DNA of 64,000 nucleotides from Syntrophus aciditrophicus SB (lineage in GTDB: Bacteria > Desulfobacterota > Syntrophia > Syntrophales > Syntrophaceae): positions 2,543,001 through 2,607,000 of the forward strand of contig NC_007759.1 of NCBI RefSeq assembly GCF_000013405.1, given 5' to 3'. A model generated the notes under the pieces. That model did not search any database and was not told where the DNA came from. It was given only the letters and a program-made list of their open reading frames with translations. Position 1 is the stretch's first letter; each line of letters begins with the position of its first letter. Positions 33,233 to 42,092 of the stretch are shown one piece after another. A program made the position numbers and the translations under genes.

Positions 33233-34501
33233 ATGTCCCCCGGCAAACTCACAAAGCCCGAATCTCATGACCCGTTGAAAACGCTTTCCGCGATTCAGGA
33301 AAAGGACTATCCTTATCTTGAAAGTCTCTATCAGGATCTCCACCGCCATCCGGAACTTTCCGGAAGGGAAGAGAAAACGTCCAGGCGGATGACCGTGGAG
33401 ATGGAGCAGGCAGGTTTCCGGGCTACGCCGGGCATCGGCGGTAACGGGGTGGTGGGGATGCTGGAAAACGGTCCCGGTCCGGTCGTCATGGTCCGGGCGG
33501 ACATGGACGCCCTGCCGATTGAGGAGAAAACCGGTCTCCCTTACGCCAGCCGGGTCAGGACCCTGATGGAATCAGGGCAGGAGGTCGGCGTGATGCATGC
33601 CTGCGGCCACGATGTCCACATGACCGTCCTGATTGGGGCGGCACGGCTGCTGGCGCGATTCCGCAATTGCTGGCAGGGAACCCTGCTTCTGGTCGCTCAG
33701 CCTGCCGAGGAAAACGCCGCCGGCGCGGCGGCCATGATCGCCGACGGCCTTTTCATCCGCTTTCCCCGTCCCGATTTCGCTCTTGGCCTCCATGTTCTCC
33801 CCGGGCCGGCAGGCGCCGTTCTTTATCACGAAGGTTTCTGGTTCGCCGGCTCGACAACTCTCGAGCTGACCGTGTACGGGAAAGGAGGACATGCCGCCCG
33901 GCCTCATGAGACGCGGGACCCCGTCGTTCTGGCTGCCCAGATGATCCTCGCGTTTCAGACGGTGGTCAGCCGGGAAACCGATCCGATGGAACCGGCGGTG
34001 CTCACCGTATCCTCTTTTCATGCGGGAAACCGGGACAACGTCATTCCGGAAACGGCCACTCTCCAGATCAGCCTCCGCGCGTTCAGCCGCGAACAGCATG
34101 AGCGGATGATTTCCGCCCTGAAACGGATCGCCGAGGGCATCGCCAGGACGGGCGGCATCCCCGAGGATCAGCTTCCCCGACTGTCAGTCAGATCATCCAC
34201 GCCGGTCCTCTACAACGATCCTCGGCTCACCCGCAGACTCGTCCGCCGGTTCCGCCGGACTTTCGGCCGTTCCCGGGTCGCTGAAGTGCCGGCAATGACG
34301 GCCTCGGAGGATTTCTCCTGTTTCGGGCAGGCGGGAATTCCTCTCTGCTATTTCGGACTGGGAATGGCGGATCCCCAGGGAGAAAGCCCTCCCCTTCACA
34401 GTCCTTACATGGCTCCTCTCCCGGAACCGACGATTTCGACCGGAGTTGCCGCCATGACCGCAGCCGTTCTGGAACTGCTCCCGGCTCTTGATCAAAGCTG
34501 A
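33233..34501 (+). CDS. M20-family amidohydrolase (hippurate hydrolase type)
   Basis: This 422-residue zinc peptidase-like enzyme hydrolyses N-acyl amino acids. The M20D metal-binding motif MHACGHDVHM is present near residue 121. RADMDALPI, the catalytic-glutamate segment QPAEENAAGA, and the dimerisation region GKGGHAARPHETRDPV follow. The C-terminus retains TASEDFSCFGQAGIP. It is related to hippurate hydrolase, IAA-amino-acid hydrolase and AbgA-type proteins. In a relative of benzoate-degrading syntrophs, release of an aromatic acid from a conjugate is an appealing but unproven role. The ATG at 33233 has AAAGGAG upstream. Confidence 0.9.
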   Translation: MSPGKLTKPESHDPLKTLSAIQEKDYPYLESLYQDLHRHPELSGREEKTSRRMTVEMEQAGFRATPGIGGNGVVGMLENGPGPVVMVRADMDALPIEEKTGLPYASRVRTLMESGQEVGVMHACGHDVHMTVLIGAARLLARFRNCWQGTLLLVAQPAEENAAGAAAMIADGLFIRFPRPDFALGLHVLPGPAGAVLYHEGFWFAGSTTLELTVYGKGGHAARPHETRDPVVLAAQMILAFQTVVSRETDPMEPAVLTVSSFHAGNRDNVIPETATLQISLRAFSREQHERMISALKRIAEGIARTGGIPEDQLPRLSVRSSTPVLYNDPRLTRRLVRRFRRTFGRSRVAEVPAMTASEDFSCFGQAGIPLCYFGLGMADPQGESPPLHSPYMAPLPEPTISTGVAAMTAAVLELLPALDQS

Positions 34502-34656
34502 TGCTCAGGCGGCAAGGCAGAGGCAGAGAAGGTTCAATTTTTAAGGTTCAAGATTCTATGTTCTACGTTTCAGGTCAGGATTTCCAGGCGAAAAACTTAG
34601 AACATTGAACTTTGAACGCTGAATAGAATCTCATTTTATCAACAGGAGGTGTCAGA
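34502..34656. repeat. Intergenic GTTCAA-type repeat tract
   Basis: A cluster of imperfect GTTCAA/TTGAAC words (for example AAGGTTCAAGATTC and GAACATTGAACTTTGAACG). Similar words recur at 43210, 51901-51945 and 58337-58360. The function is unknown. Confidence 0.45.
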
Positions 34657-35139
34657 ATGCAGGTACTGGTAATGTATTATTCCCGGACGGGACACACAAA
34701 ATTGCTGGCGGAAGCGATAGCCCAGGGCGTTTCCGAAGTTGATCCGGTCAAATGTCTGCTGAAGCCCATCTCCGAGGTCACGAAGGAAGACTTCCTCAAT
34801 TCCGATGGCGTCATTGCCGGCTCCCCCGTTTATTTCGGCGGGATGGCGGCGGACATGAAGGCCCTGCTGGATTCCTTCGTCTCCGTACGCCCGAAGATGG
34901 CCGACAAGATCGGCGCCGCCTTCGCCACTTCGGGAGACCTCTCCGGCGGCAAGGAAACGACCCTGATGTCTCTGCTTCAGGCCCTGATGATCTACGGGAT
35001 GATTGTGGTGGGCGATCCCATGGATGCCACGGGACATTACGGCGTTTCCTGCGTGGGAGAACCCGATGCGGCAGCCCGGGCCAACGGGGCCAAGCTGGGC
35101 AAGCGGGTCGCCACTCTGGTCAAGAAACTGAAAGGATAA
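34657..35139 (+). CDS. Flavodoxin/WrbA-like FMN protein
   Basis: This 160-residue protein begins MQVLVMYYSRTGHTKLLAEAIAQGV, with the FMN phosphate-binding loop SRTGHT. SDGVIAGSPVYFGGMAADMKALLDSF and AAFATSGDLSGGKETTLMSLLQALMIYGMIVVGDP follow, the second and third flavin loops of the WrbA/flavodoxin fold. It could act as an NAD(P)H:quinone reductase or an electron carrier. The length is a little short for WrbA. AGGAGG lies upstream. It converges with the zinc-ribbon gene downstream, leaving only three bases between. Confidence 0.88.
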   Translation: MQVLVMYYSRTGHTKLLAEAIAQGVSEVDPVKCLLKPISEVTKEDFLNSDGVIAGSPVYFGGMAADMKALLDSFVSVRPKMADKIGAAFATSGDLSGGKETTLMSLLQALMIYGMIVVGDPMDATGHYGVSCVGEPDAAARANGAKLGKRVATLVKKLKG

Positions 35140-35142
35140 AGT

Positions 35143-35598
35143 TCAGGGCGCTTTCGTATTCATCGCCATGCGCCGCAGGGCGTCCTCGAAAAGGACATCC
35201 ATCCGGGTCTCGGAAAGAAGCCTTTCCACAAATCCGATCCCGAAGGTCGGATGACGGATCACGTCACCGGCCTGAAAGGATTTCTGGAGATCATAAGCCC
35301 GGATATCCCCCTCATCCTTGATTTTTTCACATTTCCTTGTCCATTCCTGAAGCGTCGGCTTCCTTTGTTCGGACTTTGCGGACGGGGAAGCCGACACCCT
35401 CCGACCGACCTTCGCCCCTCTCAGTCGCGCGGCGCCGGGTTTCATTTCCGGTTTCGGCCCCCGATACTTGTGCTCGGCGCCGCAGGTTCTGCATTTGACC
35501 TTCTGGATCACCCCTCCCATCTCGAAAAGGACGACGTGGGACAGGGTCAGTTTACAGCGCAGACAATACGCGTCAATCAGTTCACCAACGGAAGACAC
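35143..35598 (-). CDS. Zinc-ribbon protein with C-terminal Tudor/UvrD-like segment
   Basis: This 151-residue protein has an N-terminal ribbon (CLRC...CRTCGAEHKYRGPKP). A basic, Lys/Arg/Pro-rich linker follows. The C-terminal beta-rich stretch FQAGDVIRHPTFGIGFVERLLSETRMDVLFEDALRRMAMN resembles the RNA-polymerase-binding Tudor segments at the end of UvrD/PcrA and in CarD (GDxVxHxxFGxGxV pattern). Together they suggest a nucleic-acid or RNA-polymerase-associated protein. It is not a named family to my knowledge. It is convergent with the flavodoxin-like gene. Confidence 0.75.
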   Translation of the reverse strand: MSSVGELIDAYCLRCKLTLSHVVLFEMGGVIQKVKCRTCGAEHKYRGPKPEMKPGAARLRGAKVGRRVSASPSAKSEQRKPTLQEWTRKCEKIKDEGDIRAYDLQKSFQAGDVIRHPTFGIGFVERLLSETRMDVLFEDALRRMAMNTKAP

Positions 35599-35987
35599 AT
35601 AAACTCCTTAATCATTTTTTACGGGAAAAACCTGTCCCCGGCCAAAAAATCGTCGAAAACTCCCCACCTGCCGGAAAAGCCGGAAGACCCGGAAAAGCAC
35701 AGGCTTGAGACGGGAATCTCGAGGAAACGATAAAAAATTGAATTAATCTGAAGCAGGATAAAAATCGGAATTCGGCCTGAACTTCGCGAAAAAAAACTGC
35801 GGTTTCCCCTGTTGAAGAGGGGGTTCTCTTATCACATCCGGTTGTGGAAGAAAAAGGTTTTTTATTTCAGATCCGCATGAAAACGTTCAAAACCAGCGGA
35901 AGATAAAAAATCTTTACAATAAAGCTATAATGTAAAAAAAAAGCTTTACATTATAGCTTCAAAGTAATAAGCAAGTGCGTGTGCGGT
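35599..35987. other. Intergenic region with a perfect 15-bp inverted repeat upstream of higBA
   Basis: The main element is AAGCTATAATGTAAA (35923-35937) with its exact reverse complement at 35945-35959 around a 7-nt loop. A TATAAT lies inside the left arm, so this is a plausible operator/promoter of the HigBA-type locus. The rest of the stretch shows nothing I can assign. Confidence 0.55.
35923..35959. promoter_or_regulatory. Perfect 15-bp palindrome, probable HigA operator
   Basis: Arms of 15 bp flank AAAAAGC. Autoregulated toxin-antitoxin operons usually have such dyads over the promoter. It sits about 30 bp upstream of the higB remnant. A hairpin role as a terminator of the preceding region is an alternative. 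Confidence 0.6.
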
Positions 35988-36231
35988 AAAGAATTCATCA
36001 CAGATCGTACCGTTCGACGTTTTGAGGCTGTTGCACGAAAAAAAGGAAACTTGATCATCTGCATCATGATCGTCATCTGCAAGACATCAGGCAACCTCCC
36101 GGCAATTGACCTTATCCGCTGAAAGGCACCAGGAAGAACGAAGCAGCATTCAGATCCGCATTCGATGGCAAGTCCATCTTAAAGGGGAAAACGAACTTGC
36201 CTGTGTTATTAAAATTTTAGAGTGTCACTAT
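35988..36231 (+). pseudogene. higB: Decayed HigB-type toxin gene
   Basis: Three frames must be joined to follow the toxin. KEFITDRTVRRFEAVARKK resembles the HigB N-terminus. LHHDRHLQDIRQPPGN, a stop codon and PLKGTRKN match the family's LHxAxxLxDLRxPPGNRLExLKGDRK. WQVHLKGENELACVIKILECHY then aligns position for position with WRICFKWENSNAYDVEIVDYHY. At least two frameshifts and one stop make it inactive. The intact HigA-type gene follows directly. Confidence 0.7.
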
Positions 36232-36247
36232 GAATCAGGAGGTAGAT

Positions 36248-36544
36248 ATGAAAGATCAATCATTAACTCTGACTTCACCCGGGAAAATACTGTATGAAAA
36301 ATACATGTTGCCCAATGGGCTGAGTGTCAGCGACCTGGCTCGCAACATTGACGTTTCTCCGGAAAAAATCAATGGAATCATCGATGATCGACGGGCTATT
36401 TCAGCAGACATCGCTCTTCGCTTAGGTGAATTTTTCGATGTATCCCCCAGAATGTGGCTTGAACTTCAACTCGATTATTCGATCACGAAGTGCAGCTTGA
36501 ACAGCCCGGAACTGTCCCCCGCATCCATGGAGGCCGTGGCGTAA
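36248..36544 (+). CDS. higA: HigA-type antitoxin (XRE helix-turn-helix)
   Basis: This 98-residue protein has the HigA/VapI-type helix-turn-helix. The sequence PGKILYEKYMLPNGLSVSDLARNIDVSPEKINGIIDDRRAISADIALRLGEFFDVSPRMWLELQLDYSI matches the family through its typical MWLxLQxxYDL end. AGGAGG lies immediately upstream of the ATG at 36248; a second ATG 18 bases earlier is less likely. Without its toxin the protein may remain as a repressor acting on the palindrome at 35923. It is an orphan antitoxin in effect. Confidence 0.92.
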   Translation: MKDQSLTLTSPGKILYEKYMLPNGLSVSDLARNIDVSPEKINGIIDDRRAISADIALRLGEFFDVSPRMWLELQLDYSITKCSLNSPELSPASMEAVA

Positions 36545-37092
36545 AACAGGAGCAGACAACCTTTTGAGGTCCCGGTCCATGCGGGCAGGATTCCATTCCC
36601 CTTGAGTCTTCCCCAAACCGGACATCCTGAAAAGTTCAGACTCCCGGAATTGCCCCGAACATGGTGAAGACCGGTTCAGATGTCCAGTTCTTTCTTTATA
36701 GACGGTATTTCCCGGTGTTTTCCTGAATCAGCGCTTCATCCTTGTTATGGTGTCGGCGTTGCCCGGAAGTCGCGGATGCCTTTGGAATCGGTTCCGCAAG
36801 GGTTCGTCGTGTTTATCCCCCATTAATGGCGATATCGTTGCCGTTGCCTGCCATTTGCGGGCAACGGCAATCGCCGGATTACCGCCACCCTCAGAGCTTC
36901 CTTCCTGGATTCAGCATGCCCCTCCGGGCAATCGACAGAAACCGTTCCCAGCCAGTCACGCTTCAAAAACCGTCTTTCACCGCTACCCCCTGCTTTATCC
37001 ATGATCATTTTAATCACCCCTTAACTGAGAATTTCCTTGACATCGGACGGTAAGCCTATTAACGAATTCAGAAAAAAATGCAGGAGGATTCC
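36545..37092. other. Intergenic region upstream of leuB with a stable hairpin
   Basis: A 14-pair stem (36838-36851 with 36857-36870, one G-T) with a 5-nt loop is the main structure. A TTGACA box occurs at 37037, but no -10 box lies at a normal distance. No coding sequence with family resemblance was found; the leuB promoter should lie here. Confidence 0.45.
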
Positions 37093-38160
37093 ATGGGGAC
37101 AGAATTTCATGTCGGTGTGATTCCCGGTGACGGAACAGGGCCGGAAGTCGTTGCGGAAGGCATCAAAGTGCTCAATGCCGCGGCCAGTCGATACGGCTTC
37201 GGCCTGAAATATACCACCTACGACCTGGGCGGGGAACGCTACAAGCGGACAGGCGAAACCCTTCCGGACAGCGTGATCCGGGAACTGAAACAGCATAAGG
37301 CCATCTTTCTCGGCGCGATCGGTCATCCCGAAGTAGCACCGGGCATCCTCGAAAAGGGCATCCTGTTGAGGGCCCGCTTTGAACTGGATCAGTACATCAA
37401 TCTGCGCCCCGTGAAACTTTATGAAGGCGTCGATACGCCTCTGAAAAACAAGGGACCGGAGGAAATCGATTTCGTGGTCGTCCGGGAAAACACCGAAGGG
37501 CTCTATGCCGGCGCGGGCGGCGTCCTTAAAAGGGGAACCGCCGATGAAGTGGCCATCCAGGAATCCATCAATACACGCAAGGGTGTGGAGCGCTGCATCC
37601 GCTTCGCCTTCGACATCACCCGAAAACGAAACAAGGGAAAGAAACTGACCCTGTGCGGCAAAACCAACGTCCTGACCTTCGCCTTCGATCTCTGGGAACG
37701 AACCTTCTATGAAGTCGCGAAGGACTATCCCGACATCGCGACGGATTACGCCCACGTGGACGCCACCTGCATGTGGATGGTCAAGAATCCCGAATGGTTC
37801 GACGTCATTGTCACGGACAACATGTTCGGCGACATCATCACCGATCTGGGCGCCATGATCCAGGGCGGCATGGGCGTTGCCGCCGGCGGCAACATCAATC
37901 CCGAGGGCGTCTCCATGTTCGAGCCCATCGGCGGCTCCGCGCCCAAATACACGGGCAGGAACGTCATCAATCCCCTGGCCGCCATCATGGCCGGCGCCAT
38001 GATGCTGGATTTTCTCGGTCAGGAGGAGGCGGCCCAGTGCATCGAAACGTCGGTGCAGAAGGCCATCCGGAACGATCTCACCTCCATGGACGCCGGAAAG
38101 ATGGGCATGGGGACCAAGGAAGTGGGCGACCTGATCAGCCGGTACGTTCTGGAAAAATAA
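37093..38160 (+). CDS. leuB: 3-isopropylmalate dehydrogenase
   Basis: This 355-residue NAD-dependent dehydrogenase oxidises and decarboxylates 3-isopropylmalate in leucine synthesis. Seen are [17 protein letters not shown], the substrate-binding arginines in [34 protein letters not shown], and metal-binding [33 protein letters not shown]. The NAD region has [26 protein letters not shown] lies six bases before ATG 37093, so this is preferred to ATG 37078. LeuA follows after an attenuator-like region. Confidence 0.92.
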   Translation: MGTEFHVGVIPGDGTGPEVVAEGIKVLNAAASRYGFGLKYTTYDLGGERYKRTGETLPDSVIRELKQHKAIFLGAIGHPEVAPGILEKGILLRARFELDQYINLRPVKLYEGVDTPLKNKGPEEIDFVVVRENTEGLYAGAGGVLKRGTADEVAIQESINTRKGVERCIRFAFDITRKRNKGKKLTLCGKTNVLTFAFDLWERTFYEVAKDYPDIATDYAHVDATCMWMVKNPEWFDVIVTDNMFGDIITDLGAMIQGGMGVAAGGNINPEGVSMFEPIGGSAPKYTGRNVINPLAAIMAGAMMLDFLGQEEAAQCIETSVQKAIRNDLTSMDAGKMGMGTKEVGDLISRYVLEK

Positions 38161-38233
38161 GGAAAATCAGGGCTTGACAAGCTCCGCTTTTTATTTTAAG
38201 GAGAGAAACGTTTTTAGAAAGGATCTGACTTCC

Positions 38234-38341
38234 GTGGCAAATAGAGAAAGGGCCGATATCCTGTTAGACAGCCTGTTGCTTCTGGGCCTCGCCCTTCTGT
38301 GCCTTGCTTTCCATCGCCCGGTCTTTTCAGGTCAACCGTAA
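38234..38341 (+). CDS. leuL: Leucine-rich leader peptide of the leuA attenuator
   Basis: This short frame of 35 codons starts with GTG at 38234 and stops at 38341. The middle encodes [15 protein letters not shown], ten leucines in fifteen residues. AAAGGA precedes the start by about ten bases. It lies between leuB and leuA and is followed after 23 bases by a strong terminator hairpin. This matches leucine attenuation in enterobacteria: stalled translation at leucine codons would prevent termination. The codons used for leucine are mixed. The peptide has no other evident role, but a tiny membrane protein cannot be excluded. Confidence 0.7.
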   Translation: MANRERADILLDSLLLLGLALLCLAFHRPVFSGQP

Positions 38342-38364
38342 ACGAAGAAAAAAAAGAAAAACTG

Positions 38365-38399
38365 AAAGGCCATGGGCGGAAAGCTCATGGCCTTTTTTT
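38365..38399 (+). terminator. Leu attenuator terminator upstream of leuA
   Basis: The perfect 10-bp arms AAAGGCCATG and CATGGCCTTT are extended inward by three more pairs and followed by seven Ts. It lies between the leucine leader and the leuA ribosome binding site. Confidence 0.85.
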
Positions 38400-38418
38400 A
38401 TCCAGGAAAGGAGCCTTT

Positions 38419-39969
38419 ATGGATTCACCAGAGAAAAGAATTTATATTTTTGATACGACGCTCCGGGATGGGGAACAATCACCCGGTTCGAGCATGAACC
38501 CCGCGGAAAAACTCCGGATCGCCCGCCAGCTCGAAAAGATGGGGGTCGATATCATCGAAGCCGGCTTCCCCATCGCTTCCGAAGGCGATTTCCTTTCGGT
38601 CCAGCAGATCGCCCAGGAGATCCGCGGCGCCCAGATTGCCGGTCTGGCCAGGGCCAACAACGCCGATATCGACCGGGCTTGGGAAGCGATTCGGGACGCG
38701 GCCAATCCGCGCATTCACACCTTCATCTCCTCCTCGGACATCCATCTGAAATATCAGCTCCGGAAATCCCGGGAGCAGGTCCTGAAGGAGGCCGTCGCCG
38801 CCGTCGAAAGGGCGCGGAGCTATACGCCCAACGTGGAATTTTCCCCCATGGACGCCACCCGCACGGATCGGGGTTATCTCTGCGAAATGGTGGAGGCGGT
38901 CATTGCCGCCGGGGCATCGACGGTCAACATCCCCGATACGGTGGGATACGCCATTCCGCAGGAATTCGGCGAACTGATCGCCTATCTTCGTGCCAACGTT
39001 CCCAATATTTCCCAGGCGATCATCTCCGTGCACTGCCACAACGATCTCGGACTGGCAGTGGCCAATTCCCTGTCCGCCATCCTCAACGGCGCCCGGCAGG
39101 TCGAATGCACGATCAATGGCATCGGGGAGCGGGCGGGCAACACGGCCATGGAGGAAGTGGTCATGGCCCTCCGGACGCGCAAAGATCTCTTCGGCTTTTA
39201 TACGGGCATCAAGACGGAGAGCATTTATCAGTCCTCCCGTCTGCTGACCCAGATCACGGGCGTCGCGGTACAGCCGAACAAGGCTATCGTCGGGGCGAAC
39301 GCCTTCGCCCACGAATCCGGCATTCATCAGGACGGCCTGATCAAGGAAAAAATCACCTATGAGATCATGACGCCTCAGTCCGTCGGCATTTCCGACTCCC
39401 ACATCGTTCTGGGCAAGCATTCCGGTCGTCACGCCGTTTCGGAGCACCTGAAAAAACTGGGGTTCAACCTGTCCGACACGGAGCTGAACAAGATTTTTGT
39501 CCGCTTCAAGGAACTGGCCGACGCCAAAAAGAACGTCTTCGACGAAGACCTGGAAGCCATTGTCTATGAAGAGCTTTACCGGGTAGAGGACAAATACAAG
39601 CTGATCTACCTCAATGTGGTCAGCGGAAACGTCGCCATCCCCACGGCCACGATGCAGATGGAAGTGGACAGGGAAATCGTCCAGGATGCCGGCTTCGGTG
39701 TCGGTCCGGTGGATGCCACCTTTGACGCGATCCGGAAAATCACGGGCACAAACTACGATCTGCTCCGCTACGTCGTCAATGCCATCTCCGGCGGGACGGA
39801 CGCTCAGGGCGAAGTGACCGTGCAGCTCAAGTTCAACGGCCGCTCCGTCGTGGGGCACGGCGCCGACCTCGATGTCATCGTGGCTTCGGCCCGGGCCTAC
39901 ATCAACGCCCTGAACCGCCTGGAGTTCCTCAAGCGGGATGCCGGCAAGATCAAATCGGAATACGAATAG
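38419..39969 (+). CDS. leuA: 2-isopropylmalate synthase
   Basis: This 516-residue enzyme condenses acetyl-CoA with 2-oxoisovalerate, the first step of leucine synthesis. The catalytic motif [20 protein letters not shown] begins the barrel. [16 protein letters not shown] and [16 protein letters not shown] carry metal ligands, and the regulatory LeuA-C dimer domain is at the end ([17 protein letters not shown]...[38 protein letters not shown]). The full-length C-terminal domain suggests leucine feedback control. ATG 38419 is chosen because AAAGGAG lies just upstream; the attenuator separates it from leuB. Confidence 0.95.
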   Translation: MDSPEKRIYIFDTTLRDGEQSPGSSMNPAEKLRIARQLEKMGVDIIEAGFPIASEGDFLSVQQIAQEIRGAQIAGLARANNADIDRAWEAIRDAANPRIHTFISSSDIHLKYQLRKSREQVLKEAVAAVERARSYTPNVEFSPMDATRTDRGYLCEMVEAVIAAGASTVNIPDTVGYAIPQEFGELIAYLRANVPNISQAIISVHCHNDLGLAVANSLSAILNGARQVECTINGIGERAGNTAMEEVVMALRTRKDLFGFYTGIKTESIYQSSRLLTQITGVAVQPNKAIVGANAFAHESGIHQDGLIKEKITYEIMTPQSVGISDSHIVLGKHSGRHAVSEHLKKLGFNLSDTELNKIFVRFKELADAKKNVFDEDLEAIVYEELYRVEDKYKLIYLNVVSGNVAIPTATMQMEVDREIVQDAGFGVGPVDATFDAIRKITGTNYDLLRYVVNAISGGTDAQGEVTVQLKFNGRSVVGHGADLDVIVASARAYINALNRLEFLKRDAGKIKSEYE

Positions 39970-40136
39970 GCAACATCGTTAAACTTGAATTAATACGCAT
40001 TTTACGATATCGAGAAAAGCCTGTTCCAATCCCGTTTCAAAGCGCGCTCCGCGTTGGCTTCGTTATCGGTTCGCCGCCCTGCGGTCATCTTTGATCTGGA
40101 ACTGGAATTAAAATCCTTTCATGGGAGTGGAAAATC

Positions 40137-41399
40137 ATGGGAATGACCATTACGGAAAAGATCCTTTGCCGGCATACCGACCTCGACGAAGTCCGTCCCG
40201 GAATGCTGATCAACGCGAAGGTGGATATCGCCCTGGGAAACGACGTCACGGCTCCGCTGGCTATTGACGAATTCCGCAAGGCGGGAGGAAAGAAGGTCTT
40301 CGACCGGGACAAGGTGGTCCTCATTCCGGACCATTTTACCCCCAACAAGGACATCAATTCCGCCGCGCAGTGCAAGATCATGCGCGACTTTGCCCGGGAG
40401 CAGGAGATCACCCATTACTACGAAGTCGGGGAAGTGGGTGTGGAACACGCCCTCCTGCCGGAAAAAGGCATCGTCCTGCCGGGCGACCTGGTGATCGGGG
40501 CGGACAGCCACACCTGCACCTACGGGGCCCTGGGGGCCTTCGCGACAGGTGTGGGCAGTACGGACCTGGCGGCGGCCATGCTGACCGGCGAAGTCTGGTT
40601 CAAGGTTCCGGAATCCATCAGGTTCGTCCTCTCCGGAACGCTCAATCCGTGGGTCTCGGGCAAGGATCTTATCCTTTACATCATCGGTAAGATCGGCGTG
40701 GACGGCGCCCTTTACAAGGCCATGGAATTTACGGGCGACACGATCGCCTCCCTGACCATGGCGGACCGCTTTACCATCGCCAACATGGCCATCGAAGCGG
40801 GAGGCAAGAACGGCATCTTCACCCCCGATGAAATTACGGAAGCTTATGTGAAGCCCCGGGCAAAACGCCCCTACACCTTTTACGCCTCCGACCCCGATGC
40901 CGCCTACGCCCAGGTCATCGAGATCGATGTGAACCGGATAGAACCCCAGGTCGCCTTCCCTCATCTGCCCTCCAACACGAAGGGGATCAGCGAGGTGGGC
41001 CAGGTCCCGCTCGATCAGGTCGTCATCGGCTCCTGCACCAACGGACGGATCGAGGATCTGCGGGCAGCGGCCGCCGTGCTGAAAGGACGCAAGGCCGATC
41101 CCCGGGTCCGGCTGATCGTCATCCCGGCAACTCAGGAAATCTATCGAATGGCCATGAAGGAAGGACTCTTCGACATCTTCCTTGACGCCAACGCGGCCAT
41201 CAGCACTCCGACCTGCGGCCCCTGCCTGGGCGGGCATATGGGAATCCTCGCCGCCGGCGAACGGGCCCTGGCGACGACCAACCGGAATTTCGTCGGCCGG
41301 ATGGGGCACCCCCGCAGCGAGGTGTATCTGAGCAATCCCGCCGTAGCCGCCGCTTCCGCCGTCCTGGGAAGAATTGCCGGCCCTGATGAACTGAAATGA
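40137..41399 (+). CDS. leuC: 3-isopropylmalate dehydratase, large subunit
   Basis: This 420-residue aconitase-like subunit isomerises 2- and 3-isopropylmalate. The [4Fe-4S] cysteines are visible in [37 protein letters not shown] and [18 protein letters not shown]. The sequence matches the shorter, archaeal-type LeuC/HacA group common in anaerobic bacteria rather than the 470-residue enterobacterial form. Homoaconitase-type substrate use is an alternative, but the leuB, leuA and leuD neighbours favour leucine. It starts at ATG 40137 with GGGAG upstream and ends before a strong terminator. Confidence 0.93.
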   Translation: MGMTITEKILCRHTDLDEVRPGMLINAKVDIALGNDVTAPLAIDEFRKAGGKKVFDRDKVVLIPDHFTPNKDINSAAQCKIMRDFAREQEITHYYEVGEVGVEHALLPEKGIVLPGDLVIGADSHTCTYGALGAFATGVGSTDLAAAMLTGEVWFKVPESIRFVLSGTLNPWVSGKDLILYIIGKIGVDGALYKAMEFTGDTIASLTMADRFTIANMAIEAGGKNGIFTPDEITEAYVKPRAKRPYTFYASDPDAAYAQVIEIDVNRIEPQVAFPHLPSNTKGISEVGQVPLDQVVIGSCTNGRIEDLRAAAAVLKGRKADPRVRLIVIPATQEIYRMAMKEGLFDIFLDANAAISTPTCGPCLGGHMGILAAGERALATTNRNFVGRMGHPRSEVYLSNPAVAAASAVLGRIAGPDELK

Positions 41400-41417
41400 A
41401 ACTCTCCCGTCTTCCAG

Positions 41418-41453
41418 AAAACCGTCTCCCCTTTCCGGAGGAGACGGTTTTTT
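41418..41453 (+). terminator. Terminator between leuC and leuD
   Basis: A perfect 12-bp stem (AAAACCGTCTCC with GGAGACGGTTTT) and a 10-nt loop end in a T run. It sits between two genes that make one enzyme, so it should only be partly effective or processed. Confidence 0.8.
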
Positions 41454-41488
41454 CCGGAAAGACCCAAGACTTCTGAAGGATAAAGCGA

Positions 41489-41983
41489 ATGAAATTTACA
41501 GGAAAAGTATGGAAATTCGGCGATAACATCGACACGGACGCCATCATCCCGGCCCGTTATCTGAACACCTTCGATCCCCAGGCCCTCGCCGCCCACTGCA
41601 TGGAAGACGCCGATCCCGACTTCCCCAAAAAGGTCAGCGCGGGCGACATCATCGTCGCCGGCGAGAACTTCGGCTGCGGCTCATCGAGGGAGCACGCCCC
41701 CATCGCCATCAAGGCCGCCGGCGTATCCTGCGTGATCGCGAAAAGCTTCGCCCGGATCTTCTATCGGAACGCCTTCAACATGGGACTGCCCATTTTCGAA
41801 TCGGCGGAACTGTTTGACCGGGTCGACGAAGGCCAGACCATAACCGTCGACGGCGATTCCGGGGTCATCCTTCTCGAAGGCGCACAGACGCCTCTTTCCA
41901 TCCAGCCGATCCCCCCTTTCATGCAGGAATTGATCGCCGATGGCGGACTCATGAAGCACCTCGCCCGAAAAAACCGGGGATAA
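41489..41983 (+). CDS. leuD: 3-isopropylmalate dehydratase, small subunit
   Basis: This 164-residue subunit supplies the swivel domain of isopropylmalate isomerase. The sequence has [22 protein letters not shown], then the active-site loop [23 protein letters not shown] and [20 protein letters not shown]. The length matches the short LeuD of the archaeal/anaerobe type that pairs with the LeuC upstream. It is separated from leuC by 89 bp with a terminator. rtcA follows after about 110 bp. Confidence 0.94.
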   Translation: MKFTGKVWKFGDNIDTDAIIPARYLNTFDPQALAAHCMEDADPDFPKKVSAGDIIVAGENFGCGSSREHAPIAIKAAGVSCVIAKSFARIFYRNAFNMGLPIFESAELFDRVDEGQTITVDGDSGVILLEGAQTPLSIQPIPPFMQELIADGGLMKHLARKNRG

Positions 41984-42092
41984 AAATTTTCCATCCGGCA
42001 GCGGCGTGGATTTCAGTGTGAGGTGTAAGGTGTGAGGCGTAAGGCGAGTCTCCATTCGGCAACGGCGCGGACTTCGTAAAAGGCGGGGAAAG

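Noticed and set aside
36742-37053. A 103-codon open frame upstream of leuB
   Set aside because: It has no ribosome site, no family resemblance and runs over a hairpin. Treated as non-coding.
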